Origin: Duganella sp. Root1480D1
Lineage (GTDB): Bacteria > Pseudomonadota > Gammaproteobacteria > Burkholderiales > Burkholderiaceae_D
Direction of reading: 5' to 3'
Assembly (NCBI RefSeq): GCF_001427305.1
Contig: NZ_LMFZ01000012.1
Coordinates: forward strand, 124,001 to 188,000
DNA length: 64,000 bases
How positions within the stretch are numbered: the first letter of the stretch is position 1; every line of letters begins with the position of its first letter. Below, in pieces: positions 1-8,993 of the stretch. The notes below the pieces were generated by a model that was not told the origin of the DNA, did no database searches, and saw nothing but the letters and a program-made list of their open reading frames with translations. The position numbers were made by a program, and so were the translations under genes.

Positions 1-242
1 TGGGCGAGCTGCTGTTCCGCTACCGCGCACGCAACTTCCCCCAGACTTTGTCGGAGGAGGAGCATGAGCATTGGGAGCAGCATCGCGCGGCGCGCCTGTT
101 CGAGGGCGCCGGCGGGGCACGGACTGTCGATGAATTGTTCTCGGAACTGGATCGCCTGGGGGCGGAGACCGATGAGCGTGGGCAGGAAGTGCTGGCTGCC
201 TTGTACGACTACGTGGAGATGATTGCGCCGGAGCGCTACTGA
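1..242 (+). CDS. sbcB: Exodeoxyribonuclease I, C-terminal end (partial)
   Basis: The reading frame is open from the first bases of the window and stops at 240-242, so only the last 79 or so residues are present. The visible part begins with a L-L-F-R-Y-R-A-R-N-F-P motif and ends in an acidic helical tail (ALYDYVEMIAPERY). This matches the C-terminal domain of exodeoxyribonuclease I, the 3'-5' single-strand exonuclease used in mismatch repair and recombination. The catalytic DEDD residues lie outside the window, so the call rests on the C-terminal signature alone. Confidence 0.72.
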   Translation, partial: GELLFRYRARNFPQTLSEEEHEHWEQHRAARLFEGAGGARTVDELFSELDRLGAETDERGQEVLAALYDYVEMIAPERY

Positions 243-257
243 CACCGGTTTACCGGT

Positions 258-1079
258 TTAAGCGCGGTGCACGTTAATCGCGTCGCGCGTCTCCTGCGCC
301 ACACGGCGTGCGGCGGCAGCAAAATCCTCCCCACCCTGCGGCGCCGCGTACAGGATCGCTCGCGACGAATTGATCATCATGCCAGTGCCGTTGTAAGTAC
401 GTCCTGCCTTGACGGTCGCCTCGATGTCCCCGCCCTGCGCACCGATTCCCGGCACCAGCAGCGGCATATCGCCCACAATTCCGCGCACCTGCGCCAATTC
501 CTCAGGGAAGGTTGCACCAACCACCAGCGCACACTGTCCATTGGCATTCCACTTCTCCGCCACCAGCTTGGCGACGTGCTGGTACAGCGGCTTGCCATCC
601 ACCTTCAGGAACTGCAGGTCCGAACCGCCCGCATTCGAGGTACGGCACAGGATGATCACGCCGCGGTCGCTCCACTCCATGTAAGGCTCAACCGAGTCGG
701 AACCCATGTACGGGTTCACGGTCACCGCATCCGCGCCATAGCGGTCGAACGCTTCCCGCGCATACTGCTTGGCGGTGGCGCCGATGTCGCCGCGCTTGGC
801 GTCCAGGATCAGCGGAATATGCGGGTAGTTTTCCTTGGCATAGGCGCAGATCTTTTCGAGCTGGTCTTCGGCGCCCAGGGCCGCGAAGTAGGCGATCTGC
901 GGCTTGAACGAGCATGCCAGGTCGGCGGTGGCGTCGATAATCCCGGTGCAGAACTGGTAGATGCCCTGCGGGTTGTTCTGGAATTGCGCAGGCAGGCGCG
1001 CCATGTCCGGATCCAGGCCAACGCACAGCAGGGAATCGTTGGCTGCCCAGGCAGCGGATAATTTTTCGATAAATGTCAC
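258..1079 (-). CDS. pyrF: Orotidine 5'-phosphate decarboxylase, type 2
   Basis: This enzyme makes UMP from OMP in the last step of de novo pyrimidine synthesis. The 273-residue length and the L-D-A-K-R-G-D-I-G active site (Asp93, Lys95, Asp98) are typical of the long type 2 subfamily found in many betaproteobacteria and actinobacteria. [10 protein letters not shown] phosphate-binding loop follows near the C-terminus. I chose the GTG at 1079 because AAAGAGG sits about 8 nt upstream and the family begins with T-F-I-E-K-L. The frame stays open to 1193, but the extra residues do not look like the family. The gene is divergent from lemA. Confidence 0.95.
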   Translation of the reverse strand: MTFIEKLSAAWAANDSLLCVGLDPDMARLPAQFQNNPQGIYQFCTGIIDATADLACSFKPQIAYFAALGAEDQLEKICAYAKENYPHIPLILDAKRGDIGATAKQYAREAFDRYGADAVTVNPYMGSDSVEPYMEWSDRGVIILCRTSNAGGSDLQFLKVDGKPLYQHVAKLVAEKWNANGQCALVVGATFPEELAQVRGIVGDMPLLVPGIGAQGGDIEATVKAGRTYNGTGMMINSSRAILYAAPQGGEDFAAAARRVAQETRDAINVHRA

Positions 1080-1115
1080 AGCGGGCCTCTTTATTCTTTG
1101 CGTTGCAAACCCTAC

Positions 1116-1121
1116 ATTATA
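1116..1121 (-). promoter_or_regulatory. Candidate -10 box for pyrF
   Basis: The minus strand reads TATAAT, a perfect sigma-70 -10 box, 36 nt upstream of the pyrF GTG. No convincing -35 lies at the usual distance, so support is moderate. The same AT-rich spot could also serve lemA on the other strand. Confidence 0.35.
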
Positions 1122-1203
1122 ACGGGCCGGGTGTGTGCACTGCCGCACATGGCCGCCGGCCGATTGCGTGTATATTTCGATAATACGTTCCAAGGAGCGA
1201 ATA

Positions 1204-1794
1204 ATGCGAAACTTTCTGGCAGTGGGTGTGCTGGCAACGGTTCTCTTGTCCGGCTGCGGTTACAACGATTTCCAGGCCAAGGACGAAGCGGTCAAGGCCC
1301 AGTGGGGCGAAGTGGTCAATCAGTACCAGCGGCGGGCCGACCTGATCCCGAACCTGGTCAATACCGTCAAGGGCTATGCTTCGCACGAACGCGAAACGCT
1401 GGAGGCCGTGACCAGGGCGCGTGCTTCGGCCACCAGTGTGCAGGTGACGCCGGAGGTGCTGAATAATCCGGGCGCCCTGCAAAAATTCCAGCAAGCGCAG
1501 GGCGAGTTGACCAACGCCCTGTCGCGCCTGATGGTGGTGGCAGAAAAATATCCCGAGTTGAAGGCCGATGCCAGTTTCCGCGACCTGCAATCGCAACTCG
1601 AAGGCACCGAGAACCGCATCACCGTGGCGCGCCAGCGCTATATCGCCTCGGTGCAGGAGTTCAATATCCTGGCGCGGCGCTTCCCGACCAACCTGACGGC
1701 GAAGATGTTCGGCTATGACGTGAAGCCTAGCTTCACCGTCGAAAACGAGAAATCCATTTCAACCGCTCCAACGGTGGACTTCAACAAGAAGTAA
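1204..1794 (+). CDS. lemA: LemA family lipoprotein
   Basis: This 196-residue protein has an N-terminal lipoprotein signal (L-L-S-G-Cys18) followed by the all-helical LemA domain, with the family motif [20 protein letters not shown] near residues 36-55. LemA proteins are membrane-anchored and of uncertain function. They are very often encoded next to TPM-domain proteins, as here. The ATG at 1204 has AAGGAG 6-7 nt upstream. It is the first gene of a three-gene operon with the two TPM-domain genes that follow (9-nt gap, then a 1-nt overlap). Confidence 0.92.
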   Translation: MRNFLAVGVLATVLLSGCGYNDFQAKDEAVKAQWGEVVNQYQRRADLIPNLVNTVKGYASHERETLEAVTRARASATSVQVTPEVLNNPGALQKFQQAQGELTNALSRLMVVAEKYPELKADASFRDLQSQLEGTENRITVARQRYIASVQEFNILARRFPTNLTAKMFGYDVKPSFTVENEKSISTAPTVDFNKK

Positions 1795-1803
1795 GGAGTC
1801 GCA

Positions 1804-2940
1804 ATGGCGACCACGCCACGGCAAACGCGCGGAGGCGGTAAGGCTTCCAGGCGCGACGAGGATCGATTGAGCGATCCGCTGATCGATCGCGACCTGGCGC
1901 GGCGCACGGGCGGGCTGCCTGAGCATGCCCAGCGCTGGCGCATCCTGCCGGGTTCGCCATGGCTGAGGGTCGTGATCGGGCTGGCGATCCTCGCCCTGCT
2001 GGCGCTGGTCGTGACCGGGGCACGGGCGGCCGATGGCTTTGTCGCAGTGCCGGCGCAAGCGGCCCGCGTTACCGACCAGGCGGGCATGCTGAATGCGCAG
2101 CAGCGCACGGCCCTTGACGCCACACTGGCGGACTACGAGCGTCGGACCGGAAGCCAGGTTGCCATCCTGCTGCTGCCATCAACCGCGCCGGAAGCAATCG
2201 AGCAGTACAGCCTTCGGGTGGCAGAGGCCTGGAAGCTGGGGCGCAAGGGCATCGACGACGGCGTGCTGCTGGTTGTGGCGAAAGATAATCCCTCCTCGCT
2301 GCGCCGCCTGCGCATTGAAGCCGGTCGCGGCGTGCAAGGCTCGCTGACGGATGCGCAATCAAAACGCATTTTGCAGGATGTGATCGCACCCCGGTTTCGC
2401 CAGGGCGATTTCTATGGCGGGCTGGCGGCTGGCGTCAGCGCGATCACCGCGCTGATGGACAAGGAGCATTTCCCGGCTCCCGCCGGTGCCGCGCCCGCTG
2501 CCAGTGCAACAGCAGCAGGCAGTCCGGCATCGGGCGGCGTGGCGGGCATGGCGGATGCGGCGGGTGCCGGCGCAATTGCATCCACCGGCCCTGCGCGCGA
2601 TACCGGCGACACGGCGCGCGGCACCCCGGCAGGTGCCGGCCACGCCGACAGCGGCTGGTCCGGCAGCTGGTTGTTGCCGGCCCTGCTGTTTGGGGCCTTC
2701 GTCATCCTGCCGATCTTGCGCGGCGGTTCGCGGCGAGGCTTGCGGCGCGGCGGTTGGGGCTCGGACGCGACAGGCGTCCTGCTTGGTGCAGCGCTGGGCA
2801 ATGCCTTGAGCGCAGCGGCGCACCGCGGCAGCGCTGGCAGCAGCTGGGGCGGTGGCGGCTTCGGTGGTGGCGACAGCGGGGGTGGCTTCAGCGGTGGCGG
2901 CGGTACCTTCGATGGCGGTGGCGCTTCGGGAGACTGGTAA
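1804..2940 (+). CDS. TPM-domain membrane protein with glycine-rich tail (YgcG-like)
   Basis: The protein has 378 residues. An unusual N-terminal cytoplasmic stretch of about 55 charged residues comes before the first hydrophobic segment (about residues 57-75). It is followed by a TPM domain (about 80-220; R-V-T-D-Q-A-G-M-L start, G-R-K-G-I-D-D-G-V-L-L-V core), a low-complexity Ala/Gly/Pro linker, a second hydrophobic segment (about 285-302) and a glycine-rich tail. That order (TPM, TM, Gly-rich tail) is typical of YgcG-type proteins. The long N-terminal extension ahead of the first TM is less usual, and the start could in principle be internal. It lies 9 nt after lemA. Confidence 0.85.
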   Translation: MATTPRQTRGGGKASRRDEDRLSDPLIDRDLARRTGGLPEHAQRWRILPGSPWLRVVIGLAILALLALVVTGARAADGFVAVPAQAARVTDQAGMLNAQQRTALDATLADYERRTGSQVAILLLPSTAPEAIEQYSLRVAEAWKLGRKGIDDGVLLVVAKDNPSSLRRLRIEAGRGVQGSLTDAQSKRILQDVIAPRFRQGDFYGGLAAGVSAITALMDKEHFPAPAGAAPAASATAAGSPASGGVAGMADAAGAGAIASTGPARDTGDTARGTPAGAGHADSGWSGSWLLPALLFGAFVILPILRGGSRRGLRRGGWGSDATGVLLGAALGNALSAAAHRGSAGSSWGGGGFGGGDSGGGFSGGGGTFDGGGASGDW

Positions 2941-3464
2941 TGACAAGCCAAGCAACATCGTTCTTCGGCCGCTGCAAACGTGCCTGGCGCCATATGGCAA
3001 GCGGCACCGGCGCCGGCAAGCGCGCCTTCCCTCCGGCCACGCTGCAGGCAATCGAACAGGCGATCACGCTTGGCGAACAACGCCACCGCGCCGAGGTGCG
3101 CCTGATCGTGGAGCCGGGGCTCGATGCCCGCTCTGCCTTCAATAACCTCGGCAACCGCCAGCGCGCCCGCGCCCTGTTTGCGCAATACGGCGTTTGGGAT
3201 ACCGAGGAAAACTGCGGCGTCCTCATATACATCAATCTCGCCGCGCGTGAAGTGGACATCGTGGCCGACCGCCATGTCGGCAGGCTGGTGGCCGACACCG
3301 AATGGCAAGTCATCTGCCGCACCATGACCACCGGTTTCGCACAGGGCGACTTCCACGCCCCTACCCTGTCCGCGCTGGAGCAGCTCAACACGCTGCTGGC
3401 GCGCCACTACCCTGCCGACGGCAGCCGCCCCAACCAACTGCCCAACGACGCGGTCATCCTCTAA
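2940..3464 (+). CDS. TPM-domain protein, second copy
   Basis: This is a soluble 174-residue protein. Its stop-start junction with the upstream gene is TAATG, so the two are probably translationally coupled. It carries a TPM-like fold with R-A-R-A-L-F-A-Q-Y-G-V-W-D-T-E-E-N-C-G-V-L-I-Y-I near residues 72-95 and a V-D-I-V-A-D-R-H-V-G strand after it. It has no signal peptide or transmembrane segment, unlike its neighbour. LemA plus two TPM proteins is a recurrent membrane-associated trio in proteobacteria; its exact role is not established. Confidence 0.85.
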   Translation: MTSQATSFFGRCKRAWRHMASGTGAGKRAFPPATLQAIEQAITLGEQRHRAEVRLIVEPGLDARSAFNNLGNRQRARALFAQYGVWDTEENCGVLIYINLAAREVDIVADRHVGRLVADTEWQVICRTMTTGFAQGDFHAPTLSALEQLNTLLARHYPADGSRPNQLPNDAVIL

Positions 3465-3496
3465 AATAAGCTTCCTAACCGAACAGCGGAAGCGAT

Positions 3497-4261
3497 ATGA
3501 AATTAACAAATAAAGTAGCCATCGTCACCGGCGCGACCCAGGGCATCGGCCTGGCTTGCGCCCAGCGCCTCATTACCGAAGGGGCCAAGGTCATGCTGGT
3601 GGACATCAAGCCGGAAGGCGCCCAGGCTGCCGAGGCCCTGGGTGACCAGGCCCGCTTCTTCGCCGCAGACGTCAGCCAGAAAGCCGACGTGGACGCACTG
3701 GTCGCTGCTACCCTGGCCGCGTTTGGCCGCATCGACATCCTGGTCAACAACGCCGGCGTGACCCACAAGTGCAGCTTCCTCGACCTGGCCGAAGCCGATT
3801 TCGACCGTGTGCTTGGCATTAACCTGAAATCCATGTTCCTGTGCGGCCAGGCGGTGGCGCGGGAAATGGTCAAGCAGCAAAGCGGTTGTATTATTAATAT
3901 GTCAAGCGTGAACTCGGAACTGGCAATCCCGGACCAGGTGCCCTATGTGGTGTCGAAAGGCGGCGTCAACCAACTGACCAAGGTCATGTCGCTGAACCTG
4001 GCGCCGTATGGTATTCGCGTCAACGGGATTGGCCCCGGCACCATCCTGACCGAACTGGCGAAACAGGCGGTCCTGGCCAGCCCGGAAGCCAAACGCACCA
4101 TTTTGTCGCGCACTCCTTTGGGGCGTTGCGGTGAGCCGGAAGAGGTCGCTTCGATATGCGCTTTCCTCGCTAGCGACGATGCCAGTTACATGACCGGACA
4201 GACACTTTTCGTTGATGGCGGCCGCATGGCGCTGAACTACGTTGTACCAGTTAAAGAATAG
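3497..4261 (+). CDS. SDR family oxidoreductase
   Basis: This is a classical short-chain dehydrogenase of 254 residues. The cofactor loop T-G-A-T-Q-G-I-G is at 11-18, the N-N-A-G motif near 84-87, and the catalytic Ser136/137, Tyr150 and Lys154 (Y-V-V-S-K) are all present. Asp36 after the second strand (L-V-D-I) favours NAD(H) over NADP(H). The substrate cannot be read from the sequence; sugar, polyol or 3-oxoacyl substrates are all possible. It is a single gene with AGCGG-type ribosome binding and a strong terminator 109 nt downstream. It is not linked to the arabinose genes far to the right. Confidence 0.88.
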   Translation: MKLTNKVAIVTGATQGIGLACAQRLITEGAKVMLVDIKPEGAQAAEALGDQARFFAADVSQKADVDALVAATLAAFGRIDILVNNAGVTHKCSFLDLAEADFDRVLGINLKSMFLCGQAVAREMVKQQSGCIINMSSVNSELAIPDQVPYVVSKGGVNQLTKVMSLNLAPYGIRVNGIGPGTILTELAKQAVLASPEAKRTILSRTPLGRCGEPEEVASICAFLASDDASYMTGQTLFVDGGRMALNYVVPVKE

Positions 4262-4369
4262 TTATACGAAATCTGAATAACGATTATCGAAAAGGAAAAT
4301 TGGACTGATATGTGGCGGTGCACCATAATTGCACATGTCTCCACTATTCTCCTCCAAGAAAATAGTTTA

Positions 4370-4399
4370 AGCCCGCTTTAACCAGCGGGCTTTTTTTTT
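4370..4399 (+). terminator. Rho-independent terminator after the SDR gene
   Basis: AGCCCGCT and AGCGGGCT form an 8-bp stem around a 6-nt loop, followed by nine T residues on the plus strand. It ends the SDR transcript and lies 8 nt short of the stop codon of the convergent gene. On the minus strand the hairpin is followed by only a weak T content, so it is mainly one-directional. Confidence 0.9.
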
Positions 4400-4406
4400 G
4401 GAGCAA

Positions 4407-4943
4407 TTACTCCGTGTCGGCGTAGATATACAGGTCGCCCTTGCCGAGCACCTTGGCGCCCTTGCCCGTCGCCCCCTTCAATGCGGCGTTGAGCGCCGGG
4501 TCCTTCCTCGCGTCCAGGCTCGAACCCAGCACTTTGCCGTCCCAGGTATACACCTGTTGCCATTCGCATTGGGCGCAATTGCCGCCATTGCTCATCATGA
4601 TGACGATGAACTTTTCCTTGGACGGGGTCTCGGCACAGATGGCGTCGCTCAAGCGCTCGGGGATAACGGGATAGGCTTCGCCCGGCTCGAGCGGAGCCGG
4701 CTTGAAGGCCTGGCTGCCCAGTTCGCGCCCGGTGGCGGCATCGCTGATGCTCAGGCGCTGCCTGGTGCAGGACAGGCCGGGAATGCCATCCTGCTGGAAG
4801 CACTCGCCTTTCAGTTCAACTTTGCGGTCCGCGCATTGCATGGCAGCGCTGCGCTTGAGCAGCGGTACTTTCGCTGCCGCCGATGCGGTTTGTGCCAGGC
4901 CGGCGGCCACCAGGAGTCCGACAAATACAGGGATATTTTTCAT
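4407..4943 (-). CDS. Hypothetical secreted protein
   Basis: This 178-residue protein starts with a clear Sec signal peptide (M-K-N-I-P-V-F-V-G-L-L-V-A-A-G-L-A-Q, cleavage near A-S-A-A). The mature part has six or so cysteines (for example in Q-C-A-D-R, G-E-C-F, S-C-T-R, I-C-A-E and N-C-A-Q-C-E), suggesting disulfides in the periplasm. I do not recognise the family. The ATG at 4943 was preferred over an upstream in-frame start because it begins exactly at the signal peptide. It is divergent from the chemotaxis receptor. Confidence 0.75.
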   Translation of the reverse strand: MKNIPVFVGLLVAAGLAQTASAAAKVPLLKRSAAMQCADRKVELKGECFQQDGIPGLSCTRQRLSISDAATGRELGSQAFKPAPLEPGEAYPVIPERLSDAICAETPSKEKFIVIMMSNGGNCAQCEWQQVYTWDGKVLGSSLDARKDPALNAALKGATGKGAKVLGKGDLYIYADTE

Positions 4944-5055
4944 GATAGTTAAAATATAGGCAATTTTTCCGGACGGAATTATAGCGCTCATCGCGGTATC
5001 GGGCCGCGCCATTCCCGGCTACACTGTCGAGACCTGCCAATCCTGGGAGAACGCG

Positions 5056-6939
5056 GTGGCCACCCTGCTGGATAGGATGAAGTTATGGCAACGTTTTCTA
5101 TTGCTGGGAATAATGGGCGTGCTGCTGGTCGCACCGCCATCCTGCCTGTTCCTGCGCGAGAACAGCCGCAATATTCACTTTTCCTCCACCGAGCAGACTG
5201 GACTCAAACCCGGCGCCCAGGCACTCGACCTCCTGCAAAGCATCCAGCAGCACCGCGGCCTGTCGGCAGCCTTCGTCGGCGCCGGCCAGTTGGCCAGTGA
5301 GCGCAGCGCCAAGGAGGCCGAAGTCAATCGCCTGCTGCTGGGCATGTCCTCCTTGCTGGCCGAGGGCGATGGAGCGGACCGCAAAATGTTTGCCCGCATC
5401 CGCGACGAATGGAGCGCCCTGGCGCGCGACGTCAGCACGCGCAGCCTGGCCACCGTGGAGAGCTATGAGCGTCACACTGCGCTGTGCGAATTCATCCTGC
5501 TCTTCATTGAACAATTGGCTGACCAGTCCGGCCTGTCGCTCGATCCCGATGCCGATTCCTACTACCTGATGCGGGCCACGTATTTCGACTTGCCGCGCGT
5601 TGCCGAAGACCTGGGGCAGATGCGCGCGCGCGGCGCCGGCTTCCTGGCAACGCGCAAGATCGATATCGAAGGCCGCGCCATCATGTATAGCCTGCTCAGC
5701 AAGGCGCGCCATGCCAGTGCCGGCATGCAGCGCACCGTCGGCAAGGCGTATGCCGCCAATCCCGTGTTGAAGCAGAAGCTCGACGTCGCCGTCGCTGCCG
5801 CCACCGCTGCCGCCGCCGAAGTCACCGAACTGGCACGCACGCGCATCGTCATGGCCGACACGCTGGACTATGCAGCGCCCGATTACATCGCCGCCGCCAC
5901 CCGCGCCATTGACCAGCAATTCAGCGCCGACGATGCAGCCTTCGCGCTGCTGACGGAGCACATCGCACAGCGTTTGCAGCAGCAGGATGAAACTCGCAAA
6001 CTGCTGGCCGGCGCCATCGTCGGCATCGCCACGCTGGCGATCCTGGTCGGCTACGCGATCAGCCACCACCTGATTTACCAGATCGGCGGCGAGCCATCGG
6101 AAGTATGCGAGGTACTGCGGCAAGTCGCACAGGGCGACCTCACGCAGCGCATGCAGTTGCACCGGGAAGACAGGCGCAGCCTGGCCTATATGGTGCAGGA
6201 CATGGCACAACGCCTGCACGCGACCGTGACCAGTGTGCGCCAGTCGGCCGATGCACTGGCCAATGCGGCGGCACAGGCCAGCGCCACTGCGCAGGCATTA
6301 AGCACCAGTTCGACCGAGCAGGCCGCCAGCGTGGAGCAGACCAGCGCCTCCATCGAAGAAATGAGCGCCTCGATTTTCCAGAACCACGAGAACTCGCGCG
6401 TCACCGACGACATGGCGGCACGCGTTGCCGGATATGCGGATGAAGGCGGCGACGCAGTGGCGCGCACCGTGACGGCAATGCAGCAGATCACCAGGGAAAT
6501 CGCGATCATCGACGATATCGCCTACCAGACCAACCTGCTGGCACTGAACGCCGCCATCGAAGCCGCGCGCGCCGGCGAACATGGCAAGGGCTTCGCGGTA
6601 GTGGCGGCGGAAGTGCGCAAGCTGGCGGAACGCAGCCAGGCCGCGGCGCAGGAAATCAGCGGCGTCGCACAGAACAGCGTGGCCGTGGCCAACCAGGCCG
6701 GCAAGCTGCTGAAGGAAATCGTGCCCGGCATCCGCAAGACCTCCGAACTGGTACAGGAAATCAACGCGGCGTCGCGCGAGCAAAGCAGCGGCGCCAGCCA
6801 GATCAGCGAGGCGATCAACCAACTGAGCGACGCCACCCAGCGCAATGCCGCAGCGGCCGAACAGTTGGCCGCCACCGCCGAAGAGCTGGCGGGCCAGGCC
6901 GATTCTTTGCTCGATGCTGTTGCTTTCTTCAAAGTTTGA
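5056..6939 (+). CDS. Methyl-accepting chemotaxis protein
   Basis: This 627-residue receptor has TM1 near residues 12-32, a periplasmic helical sensor (about 35-312) with an R-G-L-S-A-A-F motif reminiscent of nitrate/nitrite-sensor helices, and TM2 near 316-338. A HAMP segment (Q-V-A-Q-G-D-L-T) follows, then the conserved signalling tip [15 protein letters not shown] near 493. It relays ligand binding to CheA/CheW. The C-terminus (F-F-K-V) lacks the NWETF-type pentapeptide for CheR/CheB tethering. I used the GTG at 5056 because GGGAG is 8 nt upstream; an ATG seven codons later is possible. It is a solo gene with no che genes nearby. Confidence 0.92.
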   Translation: MATLLDRMKLWQRFLLLGIMGVLLVAPPSCLFLRENSRNIHFSSTEQTGLKPGAQALDLLQSIQQHRGLSAAFVGAGQLASERSAKEAEVNRLLLGMSSLLAEGDGADRKMFARIRDEWSALARDVSTRSLATVESYERHTALCEFILLFIEQLADQSGLSLDPDADSYYLMRATYFDLPRVAEDLGQMRARGAGFLATRKIDIEGRAIMYSLLSKARHASAGMQRTVGKAYAANPVLKQKLDVAVAAATAAAAEVTELARTRIVMADTLDYAAPDYIAAATRAIDQQFSADDAAFALLTEHIAQRLQQQDETRKLLAGAIVGIATLAILVGYAISHHLIYQIGGEPSEVCEVLRQVAQGDLTQRMQLHREDRRSLAYMVQDMAQRLHATVTSVRQSADALANAAAQASATAQALSTSSTEQAASVEQTSASIEEMSASIFQNHENSRVTDDMAARVAGYADEGGDAVARTVTAMQQITREIAIIDDIAYQTNLLALNAAIEAARAGEHGKGFAVVAAEVRKLAERSQAAAQEISGVAQNSVAVANQAGKLLKEIVPGIRKTSELVQEINAASREQSSGASQISEAINQLSDATQRNAAAAEQLAATAEELAGQADSLLDAVAFFKV

Positions 6940-7026
6940 ACGAAGCTTGATTTATGTCATGGTGCTGTCACACCCAATCCCTATAATGGCTACATCTGCT
7001 GCACACGCAAGCGATATGCGTGGCAG

Positions 7027-7066
7027 CGGAAGGTGCGCCGGCCCTGTGCCGGCGCAACCGCTTCCG
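7027..7066 (+). other. Strong hairpin in the leader of the VanZ-like gene
   Basis: CGGAAG / CTTCCG forms an outer 6-bp stem and TGCGCCGGC / GCCGGCGCA a perfect inner 9-bp stem around a 5-nt loop. There is no T-run, so it is not a canonical terminator. It ends 16 nt before the VanZ-like ATG, which has no visible Shine-Dalgarno sequence. Confidence 0.5.
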
Positions 7067-7082
7067 TGGTATCTTCCCACCC

Positions 7083-7481
7083 ATGCAAAAATTCCTGACC
7101 CTGCTGTTCCTCAGCGACGCCCACGCACGCTGGCGTTTCTGGGGCGCCATCACCCTTTTCGTCCTTAACTGCATCATTGGATCGATTCCCGGCGCGCGCG
7201 CCGAAGCGGCCGAATACGCCAGCGGCCTGGTGCTGCATAGCTGCGGCTATTCGGTGCTGGCTTTCATGCTGTTCACCGGCTGCCAGGGCGAGCCGGCGCA
7301 GCGCGCGCTGAAGGCCGTGTTCGGCATTGCCATCATGGGCGCGATCGATGAGTTCGTTCAATCCTTCTTCCCCTACCGCCACGGCTCGGTCGACGACTGG
7401 CTGGTCGACATGGCTGCCGCGATCATTGCGTCGACGGTGATGTGGGCCTTGTGGAGCCTGCGCAAGCGCCCTGCCGCTTGA
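7083..7481 (+). CDS. VanZ-like family membrane protein
   Basis: This is a small integral membrane protein of 132 residues with about four hydrophobic segments. It carries the VanZ-like signature D-E-F-V-Q-S-F-F-P-Y-R-H-G-S-V-D-D-W-L-V-D near 80-100. VanZ-like proteins are found in many bacteria; apart from teicoplanin resistance in enterococci their role is largely unknown. I chose the ATG at 7083 because it leads straight into the first conserved segment. No ribosome binding site is visible, and a strong hairpin occupies the leader. Confidence 0.82.
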   Translation: MQKFLTLLFLSDAHARWRFWGAITLFVLNCIIGSIPGARAEAAEYASGLVLHSCGYSVLAFMLFTGCQGEPAQRALKAVFGIAIMGAIDEFVQSFFPYRHGSVDDWLVDMAAAIIASTVMWALWSLRKRPAA

Positions 7482-7557
7482 CGTGCGTCGGCCGGTAACG
7501 GAACGGGGTACACTTCCCCGGCGCGCAGACCTAACGTGGGCTTCTTATGGAGGATGT

Positions 7558-7923
7558 ATGAAACTTTCCGTAATCATGCTGGTGAGCCTGGCCCTGGCGG
7601 GCTGCGCCCATGACAGCAGCAGGAAAACCGCCAGCATGGATGAAAACACCAGCACCAGCACATCGGTAGCCAGCGCTTCCGAAGGCAGCCAGGCAGCCGG
7701 CAACTGGGATGGCGTGGTGCAGTCGATCGACCCGGCGGGTTCAATGTCGGCAAGCGGGGCGGTTGGCGCAGCAGCGGCCGGCAGCGGCAGCGGTTACCGT
7801 GTCACCGTGAAAAAGGCGGATGGCTCCGTCGAGACCATCAATGTCGACAGCATGCCCAGCTACCGCGTGGGCGACAACGTCCGCTACAACAATGGCTCCT
7901 TGAGCACCAGCCCGAAATATTAA
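7558..7923 (+). CDS. Hypothetical lipoprotein
   Basis: This is a 121-residue lipoprotein with a textbook lipobox (L-A-G-Cys16), a Ser/Thr/Ala-rich linker to about residue 50, and a small C-terminal beta domain with the pattern Y-R-V-T-V-K-K-A-D-G-S-V-E-T-I-N-V and Y-R-V-G-D-N-V-R-Y. It resembles short outer-membrane lipoproteins with a Slp/OmpX-like or SH3-like end, but I cannot name the family. GGAGG lies 4-5 nt before the ATG. Its last 4 nt overlap the convergent TraB/GumN-like gene. Confidence 0.8.
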   Translation: MKLSVIMLVSLALAGCAHDSSRKTASMDENTSTSTSVASASEGSQAAGNWDGVVQSIDPAGSMSASGAVGAAAAGSGSGYRVTVKKADGSVETINVDSMPSYRVGDNVRYNNGSLSTSPKY

Positions 7924-8861
7924 TAGACCTTCTCGACCTGGTAGCCGTGCTGGCGCAGCAAGGCCGGCACGCCTTTGTCACCGACCAGGTGCAGCAGGCC
8001 GATGCCGATGAAGGCGTCGCCTTTGCGCATGATCGCTTCAATATTGGCTGCCATTTCCGGATTGCGCTTACCCAGCAAAGTGCTGTCCATGAAGCGGGCG
8101 GACACCGTGTCGCCCGTGGTCAACTCGCGTGTCAGCGCTGCGATGCGTTTGGCATCGGCAGCACTCCATGCTTCCACCAGGCCGGCGGATTTGCGCAGCG
8201 CTGCGCCGCTGTCAATATCGGCGATATTCTCCAGCAGGTAGGCTTCCTGTTGGGCGTCGCTCAGTGAACCGAACAGGCTGAGCTGGTAATCGGCCGTCTC
8301 CAGTTCCTGCAAGGGTTTCTTCTGCTGCGTTGCATTGCTCAGCAAATAGCCTTCCACGCCAAGACCGCGGTTAAAGCCGCTCTTTTCAATCTCCTGTCCG
8401 ACCAGGATATTCGCCACCACCCATGGCCGGTAGTGCTCGACGCTGGACAGCGGCAGCTTGACCTTGTCCAGCGCTACCTGCAGCCTGGCCAGCGCGCCCG
8501 CCGACAAATGCTCGCGGATGGTTTGCCCGGCCGGGTATTGGCCATGGCGTTCCAGCGCGCGGTAGTAAGGACCGCTGGCGCGCACATCGAGTTCCAGCAC
8601 CAGCGAGCTGGACTTGGCCAGCGCTTCGGTGACTTCAGGCTCGAGCGGGAAAAAGTCCTGTTTGCCCACGTGGATGGTGCCGAACAGGTAAGAAGTTTTG
8701 CCTGCGTGATGCACGCGGTACAGCGTGCCGCGACGCGGCACGTCGTTGACCTGCATGGCATCGGCGGGCGCGGCGGAATTCGCCGGCGGGATACTCATAT
8801 CCATGGTGTGTGCCGACAGGGAAAATGACAATGCAGTCAGGAAGACAAGCTTGCGGAACAT
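7920..8861 (-). CDS. TraB/GumN family protein
   Basis: This 313-residue exported protein belongs to the TraB/GumN (GumN-like) superfamily, distantly related to Tiki metalloproteases. A signal peptide covers about residues 1-17. The two signature pieces are Y-L-F-G-T-I-H-V-G near 58-66 and G-I-G-L-L-H-L-V-G near 286-294, each with the conserved His of the proposed metal site. A conserved acidic helix (L-V-L-E-L-D) lies between them. Function in bacteria is poorly known; a periplasmic peptidase role is an inference from Tiki. Confidence 0.88.
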   Translation of the reverse strand: MFRKLVFLTALSFSLSAHTMDMSIPPANSAAPADAMQVNDVPRRGTLYRVHHAGKTSYLFGTIHVGKQDFFPLEPEVTEALAKSSSLVLELDVRASGPYYRALERHGQYPAGQTIREHLSAGALARLQVALDKVKLPLSSVEHYRPWVVANILVGQEIEKSGFNRGLGVEGYLLSNATQQKKPLQELETADYQLSLFGSLSDAQQEAYLLENIADIDSGAALRKSAGLVEAWSAADAKRIAALTRELTTGDTVSARFMDSTLLGKRNPEMAANIEAIMRKGDAFIGIGLLHLVGDKGVPALLRQHGYQVEKVY

Positions 8862-8993
8862 GGCATCTTTTCATGGGATGCCTGTGTCGCAGCCAGGCAT
8901 GGGCTGAAGGCTTCCGGTGCGAAAGCCTTGTTGCCCATGGTAAGGTTATTTACTGCCGTAAAGCAATACTCGTTTCGCCAACAATGTCGACAA

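Noticed and set aside
3497..4261. Membership of this SDR gene in the arabinose pathway
   Set aside because: It is nearly 30 kb away with its own terminator and no regulon box. The XylB-like SDR at 48715-49482 already fills that step.
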